In this document: positions 9,033 through 16,421 of the stretch, one piece after another
Numbering within the stretch: position 1 is the first letter of the stretch
Layout of the letters: every line of letters starts with the position of its first letter
NCBI GenBank assembly: GCA_029262895.1
Contig: JAJCYM010000067.1
Coordinates: 1-64,000 of the forward strand
Length of the DNA: 64,000 nt
Origin: Roseivirga sp.
GTDB lineage: Bacteria > Bacteroidota > Bacteroidia > Cytophagales > Cyclobacteriaceae
Reading direction: 5' to 3'
Translations under genes and position numbers: made by a program
The notes under the pieces: model-generated
What the model was told of the DNA's origin: nothing
Seen by the model: only the letters and a program-made list of their open reading frames with translations
Databases searched by the model: none

Positions 9033-9182
9033 GGGGCTGTATTAAAAGTCTGTCTCGTCATTCTCGCGAAAGCCTGCCTTTGTCGGCAGACAGGCGGGAA
9101 TCTCCGAATCTGAACCGTAATACTACAATGAGATTCCCATTTTCATGGGAATGACGGTCTTTTTGACTTTTGATACGGCCTC
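9033..9182. repeat. Long imperfect palindromic (REP/MITE-like) element
   Basis: The left side (GGGCTGTATTAAAAGTC, then CGTCATTC, GCGAAAGC and GGGAATCTC) matches the reverse complement of the right side (GAGATTCCC, CATTTTCATGGG, GAATGACGG, GACTTTTGATACGGCCTC). The element therefore folds on itself over about 150 bp. Within the left arm is a second short hairpin (CTGCC, TTTGTC, GGCAG at 9074-9089). Elements containing CGTCATTC and GGGAATCTC are familiar dispersed repeats in Bacteroidota, from memory. It lies between leuS and the convergent SnoaL-like gene. Confidence 0.7.
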
Positions 9183-9188
9183 TTTTTT

Positions 9189-9530
9189 TTACTCTGTGTA
9201 AGCGGCCAATGTCTGTATTGCAATTTTACCATTCTCAACAAGAATGGTATCTGTTCCAAGTTTGAACTCTACTCCTTCATTCTTGGAATGCCAGGCGATA
9301 TAGGCTATAGGCCCTGAAATCCCCACTTTATCCATTCCAAATTCGTAAGTACCAGGCTTGAAAGGCCCGTTGAAAAACGATTCAAATAAACCTCTAATTT
9401 GATCCTTCCCTGTGAGGGTAGCGTCCTGCGCTATAAGCACAGAGTTGTCTGTGTAATCTTCCATTATGGCATCTGCATCTCCTGCTGAAAATGCTTCGAG
9501 GTGGTGATTAAGTACTGATTCTGTTGACAT
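9189..9530 (-). CDS. SnoaL-like/NTF2-fold protein
   Basis: This 113-residue protein has the pattern of the SgcJ/EcaC and SnoaL-like NTF2 superfamily: VLNHHLEAFSAGDADAIMEDYTDNSVLIAQDATLTGKDQIRGLFESFF, followed by alternating strands (YIAWHSKNEGVEFKLGTDTILVENGKIAIQTLAAYTE). The fold makes a cone-shaped pocket used by ketosteroid isomerase-like enzymes and by many proteins of unknown role. No signal peptide is seen, so it is cytoplasmic. It stands alone, convergent with leuS beyond a palindromic element. Its substrate cannot be inferred. Confidence 0.8.
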   Translation of the reverse strand: MSTESVLNHHLEAFSAGDADAIMEDYTDNSVLIAQDATLTGKDQIRGLFESFFNGPFKPGTYEFGMDKVGISGPIAYIAWHSKNEGVEFKLGTDTILVENGKIAIQTLAAYTE

Positions 9531-9837
9531 ATCAAAAATATTTGGTTGAGTTCAATTAATGGTGCTGAAATTACAACATCAGCCAATCAAACTAAGACAT
9601 ATTTAAGAGTTAACAAAATGCACATATTTTGGCGGTGGTTTTAAGAGCAGTCTAGCCGTGACAAACTCCAGCCTTCAGTCATCAAACGGACTTATGACAC
9701 TCAAATCTCTTGACTCGGATTACTTGATTTAGCCAGACCGGAACCTTAAACCTGGTTTTATTAACTTTCCTTAGGAAGTAAATTGCTATGTCTTAACCCT
9801 GGAAAAATTTCAGGCCAACTTTGAACCAAATACTATT
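9531..9837. other. Intergenic region, 307 bases, no gene seen
   Basis: The region separates two divergent genes. I see no convincing ORF, tRNA or terminator. It should hold the promoters of the SnoaL-like and phzF-like genes. A TATTTTTG on the minus strand at 9533-9540 lies too close to the SnoaL start to be trusted. Confidence 0.5.
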
Positions 9838-10626
9838 ATGAAATTGGATTTATATCAGGTTGATGCCTTTACAGAATCAACGTTCGGTGGTAACCCGGCC
9901 TGTATAGTGCCTTTGACAGCTTGGTTAGATGATGATGTTCTATTAAACATTGCCAAAGAAAATGCGGTGGCGGAAACCGCATTTTTTGTTCAGCAGGCCG
10001 ACAGGATTCACTTAAGGTGGTTTACGCCTGATATTGAAATGGACCTGTGCGGTCATGCCACACTGGCCACAGCACACATTCTAAAAACAGAACTGGGCTA
10101 CGAGAAAAATTCGGTTGTATTTGATTCAGCCAGTGGCCTTTTAACTGTTCACTTGGAAGATGGATTTTATGAAATGGATTTTCCATCCAGAATGCCAATG
10201 GTGGCCGAATTGCCTGATGCAATCAAAAATGCACTGAGTCTACAACCCACAGAAGTATATAAGTCACGCGACTTTGTGCTCGTCTATGACAAACAGGAAG
10301 ACATTGAACAAATTGAAATTGAAAGTCAATTCTTTGATCAAATCAATCTTGATCCGGGTGGTCTCATCATAACCGCGAAAGGGGATGAATGCGATTTTGT
10401 GTCTCGCTTTTTTACCCCACAATCTACGATCCTGGAAGATCCTGTAACCGGTTCTGCACATTGCTCATTAACTCCCTTTTGGGCAGAAAGACTTGGCAAG
10501 CTGAAAATGACAGCAGTTCAACTATCAGCCCGACAAGGGAAATTGTACTGCACCAACAATGCAGATCGAGTACTAATTGGAGGGCACGCCAAAACATATT
10601 CAGTGGGAGTACTCTGGACTGAATAA
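9838..10626 (+). CDS. PhzF family isomerase/epimerase
   Basis: This 262-residue protein opens MKLDLYQVDAFTESTFGGNPACIVPL, the family signature. It has NAVAETAFFV with the catalytic glutamate (about residue 46), RWFTPDIEMDLCGHATLATAH, and a C-terminal half containing FFTPQSTILEDPVTGSAHCSLTPFWAERLG. PhzF-fold proteins are pairs of hot-dog-like halves that catalyse isomerisations of hydrophobic amino-acid-like substrates. The phenazine enzyme is the best-known case, but no other phenazine gene is nearby, so phenazine synthesis should not be assumed. It is probably cytoplasmic and dimeric. Confidence 0.92.
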   Translation: MKLDLYQVDAFTESTFGGNPACIVPLTAWLDDDVLLNIAKENAVAETAFFVQQADRIHLRWFTPDIEMDLCGHATLATAHILKTELGYEKNSVVFDSASGLLTVHLEDGFYEMDFPSRMPMVAELPDAIKNALSLQPTEVYKSRDFVLVYDKQEDIEQIEIESQFFDQINLDPGGLIITAKGDECDFVSRFFTPQSTILEDPVTGSAHCSLTPFWAERLGKLKMTAVQLSARQGKLYCTNNADRVLIGGHAKTYSVGVLWTE

Positions 10627-10661
10627 ATATCAAGACCAATTTTAACCCAATTTTAATCTCC

Positions 10662-10669
10662 TACCTTTG
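10662..10669 (+). promoter_or_regulatory. Putative -7 promoter element for the VF530-type gene
   Basis: TACCTTTG fits TAnnTTTG exactly. It lies 9 bases before the ATG at 10679 and covers the alternative TTG start at 10667. The short leader this implies is unusual. Confidence 0.4.
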
Positions 10670-10678
10670 CCTGGACTT

Positions 10679-10984
10679 ATGGATATCAAATACACCAGAA
10701 GAAAGCCCCAGTCGGACAAAGCTCTCGAAGTTGTCAAAAAGAAAAAGGTCAAGGCAAAGAGGCCATTGGAAGATCAACCAAAAAACCCATTGCATGGCGT
10801 AAAGTTGGTGGATATACTAGAATATCTTATTGCTAATGTAGGCTGGGAGAAAATGGCCGCTGAGGTCAACATCAATTGTTTTAAAAGCAACCAAACCCTA
10901 AAATCAAGTCTGAAGTTTTTAAGAGGAATGCCATGGGCCCGCGAAAAGGTGGAACAACTATATCTTCGATCCATCAAATCCTGA
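10679..10984 (+). CDS. VF530 family DNA-binding protein (DUF2132)
   Basis: The 101-residue product has a basic N-terminal tail (KYTRRKPQSDK, KKKKVKAKR). The VF530 core follows: NPLHGVKLVDILEYLIANVGWEKMAAEVNINCFKSNQTLKSSLKFLRGMPWAREKVEQLYL. The tryptophan-containing GW and the FKSN...SLKFLR...PWAR motifs are strongly conserved in this family. Members are small, helical and reported as DNA-binding from structural work; the cellular role is not settled. The lysine-rich tail suggests extra nucleic-acid contact. It stands between phzF and tetR with its own promoter-like element. Confidence 0.9.
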   Translation: MDIKYTRRKPQSDKALEVVKKKKVKAKRPLEDQPKNPLHGVKLVDILEYLIANVGWEKMAAEVNINCFKSNQTLKSSLKFLRGMPWAREKVEQLYLRSIKS

Positions 10985-11067
10985 AACACTCGTTCGTGTC
11001 TCTAAAACACTGACTCATTACAATTTACGTCCCTATTCCATAAACGGAGTTAAATTTATTTTCAAAT

Positions 11068-11085
11068 TTACCGAACGGTCGGGAA
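11068..11085. promoter_or_regulatory. Operator site 1, upstream of tetR
   Basis: TTACCGA, 4 bases, TCGGGAA is a near-perfect inverted repeat 30 bases upstream of the TetR start. It matches the site at 11695-11712 (TTACCGA, 4 bases, TCGGTAA). Two matching palindromes flanking a tetR gene are strong evidence for autoregulation. Confidence 0.7.
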
Positions 11086-11115
11086 CTAAAATATTCAAGT
11101 CTTAGTTTACTCTCC

Positions 11116-11676
11116 ATGCGACCACAAAAAGTAGATGATCAACAGTTGATGGCTGGCCTTATGGCCGTGTTAAGAGCCAAGGGTTATGATGGTGCAAGTC
11201 TCAATGATCTGGCGGAAGCCACCGGACTTAAGAAAGCTAGTTTGTATCATCGTTTCCCAGGGGGTAAGAAGGAAATAGTCGAGGCAGTGCTGAACTATGT
11301 TCTTGACTGGATCAAACAAAATATTTCAGGCATACTCTTGAGCACAGATGGAAAGCCTCAGGAAAGGCTCTCCAAAACATTGAATAACGTCAGGGCACTG
11401 TATAATGATGGGGATTCCATTTGCATCTTACGTGCTCTCACTAATGACACTGGGCTTCCCTTGTTCGGCTTGCAAATTGAAGAAAGCTTCCAAGTATGGC
11501 TTGAAGGCTTTACACAACTAGGTCTCGATCTTGGTTTTAATAAGAGTCAATCGGAGAGAATGGCCAGAGAAGTTTTAATCAAGGTGCAAGGTTCTCTGAT
11601 TTTGAGCAAAGCAATGGATGACCTGACGCCTTTTCAGCAGAGCCTCTCTGATATAGAACAAATCTATAAGCACTAA
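11116..11676 (+). CDS. TetR family transcriptional regulator
   Basis: The 186-residue protein has an N-terminal TetR helix-turn-helix: LMAGLMAVLRAKGYDGASLNDLAEATGLKKASLYHRFPGGKKEIVEAVL (about residues 12-60). A helical ligand-binding domain follows. The helix-turn-helix resembles the YxaF/LmrA-like subgroup seen in many soil and marine bacteria. Operator-like palindromes with ACCGA half-sites lie 30 bases upstream and 18 bases downstream of the gene, the latter just before the hydrolase gene. The regulator therefore probably represses itself and the hydrolase and FMN-protein unit. The inducer is unknown, perhaps a substrate or product of the hydrolase. Confidence 0.9.
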   Translation: MRPQKVDDQQLMAGLMAVLRAKGYDGASLNDLAEATGLKKASLYHRFPGGKKEIVEAVLNYVLDWIKQNISGILLSTDGKPQERLSKTLNNVRALYNDGDSICILRALTNDTGLPLFGLQIEESFQVWLEGFTQLGLDLGFNKSQSERMAREVLIKVQGSLILSKAMDDLTPFQQSLSDIEQIYKH

Positions 11677-11694
11677 AAAAATTTACAATATATT

Positions 11695-11712
11695 TTACCG
11701 ATCGTTCGGTAA
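11695..11712. promoter_or_regulatory. Operator site 2, upstream of the hydrolase gene
   Basis: TTACCGATCGTTCGGTAA is a perfect inverted repeat with 7-base arms. It lies 13 bases before the hydrolase ATG and 18 bases after the tetR stop. It is the better of the two sites and should be bound most tightly. Confidence 0.75.
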
Positions 11713-11725
11713 TAAATAAAACACT

Positions 11726-12721
11726 ATGAAAACGCAAACAACTAGGTGGAATCCAAACCAGGTTTGGAACCATCAACTTACCACAGCGATGCTCAGCATC
11801 ATATTATTAATGAGTTCAGCAACAGGCCTGACAGCAAATATTGAGGAAGGCAAGGACTACCCGGTTTTACACAAAACAATTGAGATCAACGGAGTCGAGA
11901 TTTTCTATCGTGAAGCCGGGAATAAGAACAAACCAACTATCCTGTTACTGCACGGCTACCCTACCTCCTCTCACATGTTTCGCAATCTAATGAAGGATTT
12001 GTCTTCTGACTATCATCTTTTGGCACCGGATTATCCCGGCTATGGCAGAAGTGAGCAGCCCCCGATCAGTGAGTTTGACTATACGTTTGACAACATGGCT
12101 AACATTGTTGATGGCTTTATTCAAGCTTTGGAGGTAAACAAATTCAGCATCTACCTTATGGACTATGGCGCCCCAATCGGGTACCGTATTGCCCATAAAT
12201 ATCCTGAAAGAGTTCAAGGACTAATTGTCCAAAACGGCAATGCCTACGATGAAGGTTTGGCAGATTTCTGGGACCCACTTAAAAAGTACTGGAACAATTA
12301 TACCCTAGCCAATGGCAAGGCACTCGAAGGCTTCCATGCACCAGCGGGTCTAAAATGGCAGTATACTCATGGTGTTCAAGACACACTGACAATCAGCCCT
12401 GATAACTGGCTAATTGACCTGCAACATCTTTCAAGGCCTGAAAACAACGAGATACAATTGGCCATGTTTTATGATTATCGCACGAATGTTACCCACTACC
12501 CATCCTGGCAAGAGTATTTCAGGACTTATCAGCCACCAATGCTGATCGTTTGGGGAAAGAATGACTACATCTTTCCGGAAGTTGGTGCTCATCCTTACAA
12601 AAGGGATTTGAAAAACGTGGACTTCCATTTACTAAACACCGGGCACTTTGCATTAGAAGAAGAAGGTGCAGCAATAGCCAAATACATTGACAGATTTATG
12701 AAAAAGAACAAAATCAAATAA
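11726..12721 (+). CDS. Exported alpha/beta hydrolase, haloalkane dehalogenase/epoxide hydrolase-like
   Basis: The 331-residue protein has a hydrophobic segment (about 20-38) that fits an export signal. The hydrolase core shows LLLHGYPTSSHMFRNL for the oxyanion hole and YLMDYGAPIGYRIAHKYPERV, where the nucleophile position is Asp rather than Ser. The acid is in LIVWGKNDYIFP and the histidine in NTGHFALEEEG. An Asp nucleophile places it with haloalkane dehalogenases and epoxide hydrolases, not esterases. It lies just after a TetR gene and its operator, so expression is likely induced by a small molecule. Substrate is unknown. Confidence 0.88.
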   Translation: MKTQTTRWNPNQVWNHQLTTAMLSIILLMSSATGLTANIEEGKDYPVLHKTIEINGVEIFYREAGNKNKPTILLLHGYPTSSHMFRNLMKDLSSDYHLLAPDYPGYGRSEQPPISEFDYTFDNMANIVDGFIQALEVNKFSIYLMDYGAPIGYRIAHKYPERVQGLIVQNGNAYDEGLADFWDPLKKYWNNYTLANGKALEGFHAPAGLKWQYTHGVQDTLTISPDNWLIDLQHLSRPENNEIQLAMFYDYRTNVTHYPSWQEYFRTYQPPMLIVWGKNDYIFPEVGAHPYKRDLKNVDFHLLNTGHFALEEEGAAIAKYIDRFMKKNKIK

Positions 12722-12731
12722 ATCTTTAGCC

Positions 12732-12766
12732 GGAATACCCGGTTCAATTCACGAACCAGGTATTCC
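12732..12766. other. Intercistronic hairpin
   Basis: The arms GGAATACCCGGTTC and GAACCAGGTATTCC form a 14-bp stem with one mismatch and a 7-base loop, placed between the hydrolase and the FMN-protein genes. No T-tract follows, so it is unlikely to stop transcription fully. It may protect or process the shared mRNA. Confidence 0.6.
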
Positions 12767-12779
12767 CAATTATAGTATT

Positions 12780-13382
12780 ATGAAACAAAACTTCACTCAA
12801 TTTGCATTCACCGATAGCGTGAAAGCAGCCCAGGAAGAATATGGCTCTAGAAAGGCCTATCAGCGCATGGAAGACAACGGACCAGATCAATCCGAAATGT
12901 TCCAAAGAGAAATGGCCTTTATCTCACAAAGAGATAGTTTTTATATGTCAACCGTTGGCGAAAACGGCTGGCCTTATGTCCAGTTCCGTGGCGGACCTAA
13001 AGGGTTTCTGAAGGTACTCGACCAGCAAACCTTAGCCTATGCAGACTTCCGTGGCAATATGCAATACATCAGCACAGGCAACATAAAGGCTAATAGGAAA
13101 ACCGCCCTAATCCTGCTGGATTACCCGACCCGAACCCGACTTAAAGTCTGGGCCGAATCCGAGATTCTCAATCCTGACGAACACCCTGACTTGTTGGAAA
13201 AGCTAACTGACCCTAATTACACGGCCAAGATTGAGCGCATTGTAGTTTTCCGTATTCAAGCTTATGACTGGAACTGTCCACAGCATATAACTCCAAAATT
13301 CACAATCGATGAATTTAAAGCCCTTGTCAAAGAACAGCCGGAACTTCTTAATGAATTCTCTAATCCAGGAGCGCCTTTCTAA
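12780..13382 (+). CDS. Pyridoxamine 5'-phosphate oxidase-related FMN-binding protein
   Basis: The 200-residue protein has the split-barrel layout of PNPOx-like flavoproteins: MAFISQRDSFYMSTVGENGWPYVQFRGGPKGFLKVLDQQTLAYADFRGNMQYISTGNI, then KTALILLDYPTRTRLKVWAESEI. It follows the common 'FMN-binding, general stress' variant, so the reaction is probably a flavin- or F420-type reduction of an unknown substrate rather than vitamin B6 synthesis. It lies 58 bases after the hydrolase and probably shares its TetR-controlled transcript. Its 3' end overlaps the convergent methyltransferase by 23 bases. Confidence 0.88.
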   Translation: MKQNFTQFAFTDSVKAAQEEYGSRKAYQRMEDNGPDQSEMFQREMAFISQRDSFYMSTVGENGWPYVQFRGGPKGFLKVLDQQTLAYADFRGNMQYISTGNIKANRKTALILLDYPTRTRLKVWAESEILNPDEHPDLLEKLTDPNYTAKIERIVVFRIQAYDWNCPQHITPKFTIDEFKALVKEQPELLNEFSNPGAPF

Positions 13383-14295
13383 TCCCTCGAATATCTTGAG
13401 GGCTTGTTCTACAACAGCCGCCTATTAACAAGGCACCGGAGGACAACCAATCAGCTGCCTGCAAAGCCAAATCCTGATCATCAGAGTGGCTCCAGGTTTT
13501 TCCTAACGCGTCATAGAAGGCTCCGGAATTAGGATATACTACTACTGGCTTAAGTGGTGCCTTAGCTTTGATTTCTCTTATTAGTTCCGGCAGGAGTTCC
13601 GGTGCAGTACAATTCACACCAATCGCCACCACTTGTGCACAGTCCTTAAGCAACTCAGCACATTCAGAAATTGGCGTTCCATCATTGATATGCTTACCAT
13701 CTTTACAGCTAAAGCTAACGTAAGCAGGTTGGTCTGACACTTTTATCAATTCCAAAAGTACTTCGGCCTCTTCAAAAGATGGTATCGTCTCACAGGCCAT
13801 TAAGTCCGCTGAGGTTTCGGAAAGAATCTCCCATCGTTCTGCATGAAAAGCGTGAAGATCATTTTTAGAAATTCCATAATCACCGGTGTACTCAGCGCCA
13901 TTTGTGAGATAGGCACCATAGGGTCCAATGCTTGCCGCCACGAGAGGTGATCGTGAAGATCCATCAACCGTATTTAGGTAAGCTAATCTGGCCTCACAAG
14001 CAATTTGAACAGTACTCTCCAGTAACTTTCTGGCCTCCCACTTTTTCATGCCCACGTCAAGACAACCCTGTATACTGGCTTGATAGCTGGCGGAAATAAT
14101 ACAATCTGCTCCTGCTTTGAGATATGACAGGTGCACATTCTTGATGGCATAAGGATTTGTCCTCATGATCTGAGCCGACCAAAGTTTGTGATTCAACTTA
14201 TACCCTTGACTTTCCAATTCTGTGGCAAGACCACCGTCAAGAATCAATACGCCCTGTCTATCCAGTATTTCAGCTATGGGAGAAACTCCAGCCAT
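13360..14295 (-). CDS. Homocysteine S-methyltransferase family protein
   Basis: The 311-residue protein is a single homocysteine-binding barrel. It opens GVLILDGGLATELESQGYKL and has the zinc ligands in GVNCTAPE and in the C-terminal GGCCRTSP, both required for activating homocysteine thiol. SASYQASIQG and FSCKDGKHINDGTP also fit the MmuM/YagD type. Such enzymes make methionine from homocysteine using S-methylmethionine or S-adenosylmethionine. No cobalamin or folate domain is present, which excludes MetH. The two 3' ends overlap the FMN-protein gene on the other strand. Confidence 0.92.
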   Translation of the reverse strand: MAGVSPIAEILDRQGVLILDGGLATELESQGYKLNHKLWSAQIMRTNPYAIKNVHLSYLKAGADCIISASYQASIQGCLDVGMKKWEARKLLESTVQIACEARLAYLNTVDGSSRSPLVAASIGPYGAYLTNGAEYTGDYGISKNDLHAFHAERWEILSETSADLMACETIPSFEEAEVLLELIKVSDQPAYVSFSCKDGKHINDGTPISECAELLKDCAQVVAIGVNCTAPELLPELIREIKAKAPLKPVVVYPNSGAFYDALGKTWSHSDDQDLALQAADWLSSGALLIGGCCRTSPQDIRGIRKALLD

Positions 14296-14462
14296 ATTAT
14301 AAATTTACAATAAAGCTGGCCATTTCATCTCAAAGCAATTTCATTTTGGATTTCACCCTATTTACATAGCCAATTTCTCCAAATTTGGCCTACACCCGTC
14401 ATATCTTCCCGATCTGCAAAAGCGGCACTTATTAGTTTCGGAAATGCCGTATTGTACTCATC

Positions 14463-14494
14463 AAAAAAAGCCAGACTGTCTGGCCCGGCTTTTT
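14463..14494 (-). terminator. Rho-independent terminator of the metallopeptidase gene
   Basis: Read on the minus strand, AAAAAGCC and GGCTTTTTTT flank a CCAGAC/GTCTGG stem, giving a GC hairpin followed by seven T. It begins about 20 bases after the stop of the gene at 14514. The A-rich other side could also let it work on the plus strand. Confidence 0.75.
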
Positions 14495-14513
14495 GATTTA
14501 CACTTAAACTTTG

Positions 14514-15434
14514 TTAAAACTCCTGCTTTCCCCTGATTCTAAACCTTTGAGATCTGGCTGCAACTACACCTGTAAGGTCAAATTTGAAATCTATATTAGC
14601 CCTTATCCTCTCCCTCATTGTAACCAGTTCTTCATAATTGTAAAAGAACTTTACCTTCTGATCTGCAATGCGATTGCTGACAGGGGCATCTCGTATCACG
14701 AACATAGTGAATGACTCAGCAATGTCTTCTCCGGGATTGGTGGCACCATATTCCGTGACAAACCTATCTTGATACTTCTCATAAAAGGCGATATACTCAT
14801 CGTCACTATCCTGATCAATGCGCTGGTTTTCATCATAGATGTCGGTCCAATAATTATTAAAGAAGTCATTAATATAAGATCCTGCATTGCTGCAGCCTTC
14901 TCCGGTATGGAATCTACTGCAGGAACCATTGTTTACCGTAACCTGAGTATTGTCCAATGTAAGGATGTGTGCATATTCGTGTATAGCGGTGTAGGCAGTT
15001 TCGCTCTTGTTTAGCCGTCTGTCGCTTGTCCATACATAGGCCAGGTTGTACCCCATTTCCCAGCGGCTCAGGTCATTATCAGAAAGTGGTGCCACGTAGG
15101 CGGCTGTACCATCCAAATCATCAGCGAAAAGTACCAGCTCTTTGAGGGCTCCTCGCATATCACTGGGTATCAAACGCGTATAAAATGACCAGAATTCATT
15201 CTGATTGGCTGTACTTGAATAAAAACCAGATGGATGATTTCCATCTTGTTTAAGTGTAATTGCATCCCCGGAAACAGAATATTTAGCTACCAGGCCGGTA
15301 CCCGAGGCATCATTGTCCTGATCTATTATCTGTGATTGTGGAACTGGAATCTCTGCATCATCAGTCTGACAACTCATGATCAAGGTAGCAGCCAGAATTC
15401 CTAAAAGAAGTGTTAAAGTTTTTTGCTTTTTCAT
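14514..15434 (-). CDS. Putative zinc metallopeptidase lipoprotein
   Basis: From the ATG at 15434 the 306-residue product has a lipoprotein signal (LLGILAATLIMSC) followed by an acidic linker. The catalytic site is AYTAIHEYAHILTLDN, an HExxH zinc motif, with a downstream EDIAESFTMFV that supplies the third ligand in gluzincin-type peptidases. Family members in Bacteroidota (putative zinc-binding metallopeptidase) are surface lipoproteins of unknown substrate. The upstream in-frame start at 15455 would add seven residues and is less likely. It shares strand with the next lipoprotein gene 67 bases upstream. Confidence 0.8.
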   Translation of the reverse strand: MKKQKTLTLLLGILAATLIMSCQTDDAEIPVPQSQIIDQDNDASGTGLVAKYSVSGDAITLKQDGNHPSGFYSSTANQNEFWSFYTRLIPSDMRGALKELVLFADDLDGTAAYVAPLSDNDLSRWEMGYNLAYVWTSDRRLNKSETAYTAIHEYAHILTLDNTQVTVNNGSCSRFHTGEGCSNAGSYINDFFNNYWTDIYDENQRIDQDSDDEYIAFYEKYQDRFVTEYGATNPGEDIAESFTMFVIRDAPVSNRIADQKVKFFYNYEELVTMRERIRANIDFKFDLTGVVAARSQRFRIRGKQEF

Positions 15435-15501
15435 GGTATGTGATTTTGTGTACATACCGCGAATGGTAAACTCACCCTACCCCCCCTCTGTCAGGGTTTA
15501 C

Positions 15502-16197
15502 TCAGAGATTGTCTTCCTCTCCCTTTGTTCCTTCATCATTGTTCTTCTTTCGGTTCTTCTTTTTCTCCCTTTTGGGCTTTGGAGGTTTATTTTTCTTATT
15601 GAAGAGTCCGAAAATTCCTTTTTTCCTTTTTGTACTGTCCGTGGCTAGGGTATCAGATAGAAATTCGTCAAGCGTGGCCGTAGTATCTGCCGGATCAGGC
15701 GGCCTGGGTGGTCGAGGAAAAAGGTGGCCGAACCTCTTATTGTATTCAAACTGCTCCTGATTGTAGTTGGGGTATCGTTGAGGCAGGGTTAGTACTGTTT
15801 GAACAGGTTGATTTAATTGGGTAGAATCATCCAAGGCTACCTCGCCCAACTGTACTGTATCTCTATTTACATAGTGAACCAATTCCGGTTTTATGACATC
15901 CAACTTCCAATAAGGCCTTTTATTAAATATACGCGCCATCAGGTATGGATTTTCAAGAACAGGTCTTTCCGGGCGTGTCCAAATTCTGGCAACAAAAGAG
16001 TCAGACCTGCGCTTTTGAATATCATGCCTCCCTTTGGGCAAAGTGTCTCCGGCCACCATTTCAAATGGAGAAAAGTATCGCTCCCGATAATTATCATCGA
16101 GAATGAAAACACTCTGATAAGCCGGACATATCATTTTCTCTGAACATGACGATATCAGGCATAAGAGTGCAAGCACTATGCAGGTTGTTTTATTCAT
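15502..16197 (-). CDS. Lipoprotein of unknown function with basic C-terminal tail
   Basis: The 231-residue protein has a lipoprotein signal (MNKTTCIVLALLCLISSC). The mature part starts SEKMICPAYQSVFILDDNYRERYFSPF and shows no catalytic motif. The C-terminal third is rich in proline and then lysine and arginine (GIFGLFNKKNKPPKPKREKKKNRKKNN). I recall no family name, but proteins with this CPAYQS...FSPF opening appear in Cytophagales. The basic tail could contact negatively charged surface polymers. It precedes the metallopeptidase gene on the same strand and may be co-transcribed with it. Confidence 0.6.
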   Translation of the reverse strand: MNKTTCIVLALLCLISSCSEKMICPAYQSVFILDDNYRERYFSPFEMVAGDTLPKGRHDIQKRRSDSFVARIWTRPERPVLENPYLMARIFNKRPYWKLDVIKPELVHYVNRDTVQLGEVALDDSTQLNQPVQTVLTLPQRYPNYNQEQFEYNKRFGHLFPRPPRPPDPADTTATLDEFLSDTLATDSTKRKKGIFGLFNKKNKPPKPKREKKKNRKKNNDEGTKGEEDNL

Positions 16198-16421
16198 CTT
16201 CCGTCTCCAAAAGGGTCATAAAGATATCCAATTTCCCCAAAATCCATTATTAAGCCACTTAATTACACTTTTGGTCATGCAGACCCCAAAATTTTATGGG
16301 TTAAATCCCGTAGAGGAATCAAACTGGCAAACCCATTCTTTATTAATTTCAACATTTCAAAAACCTTATTGAAAGGATAAATATTTAGGCCTTAATCGGC
16401 CAATAAAGGTTAACTTGAGTC

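Noticed and set aside
9838-10626. Phenazine biosynthesis cluster
   Set aside because: Only a PhzF-fold protein is present; no other phenazine genes lie near it.
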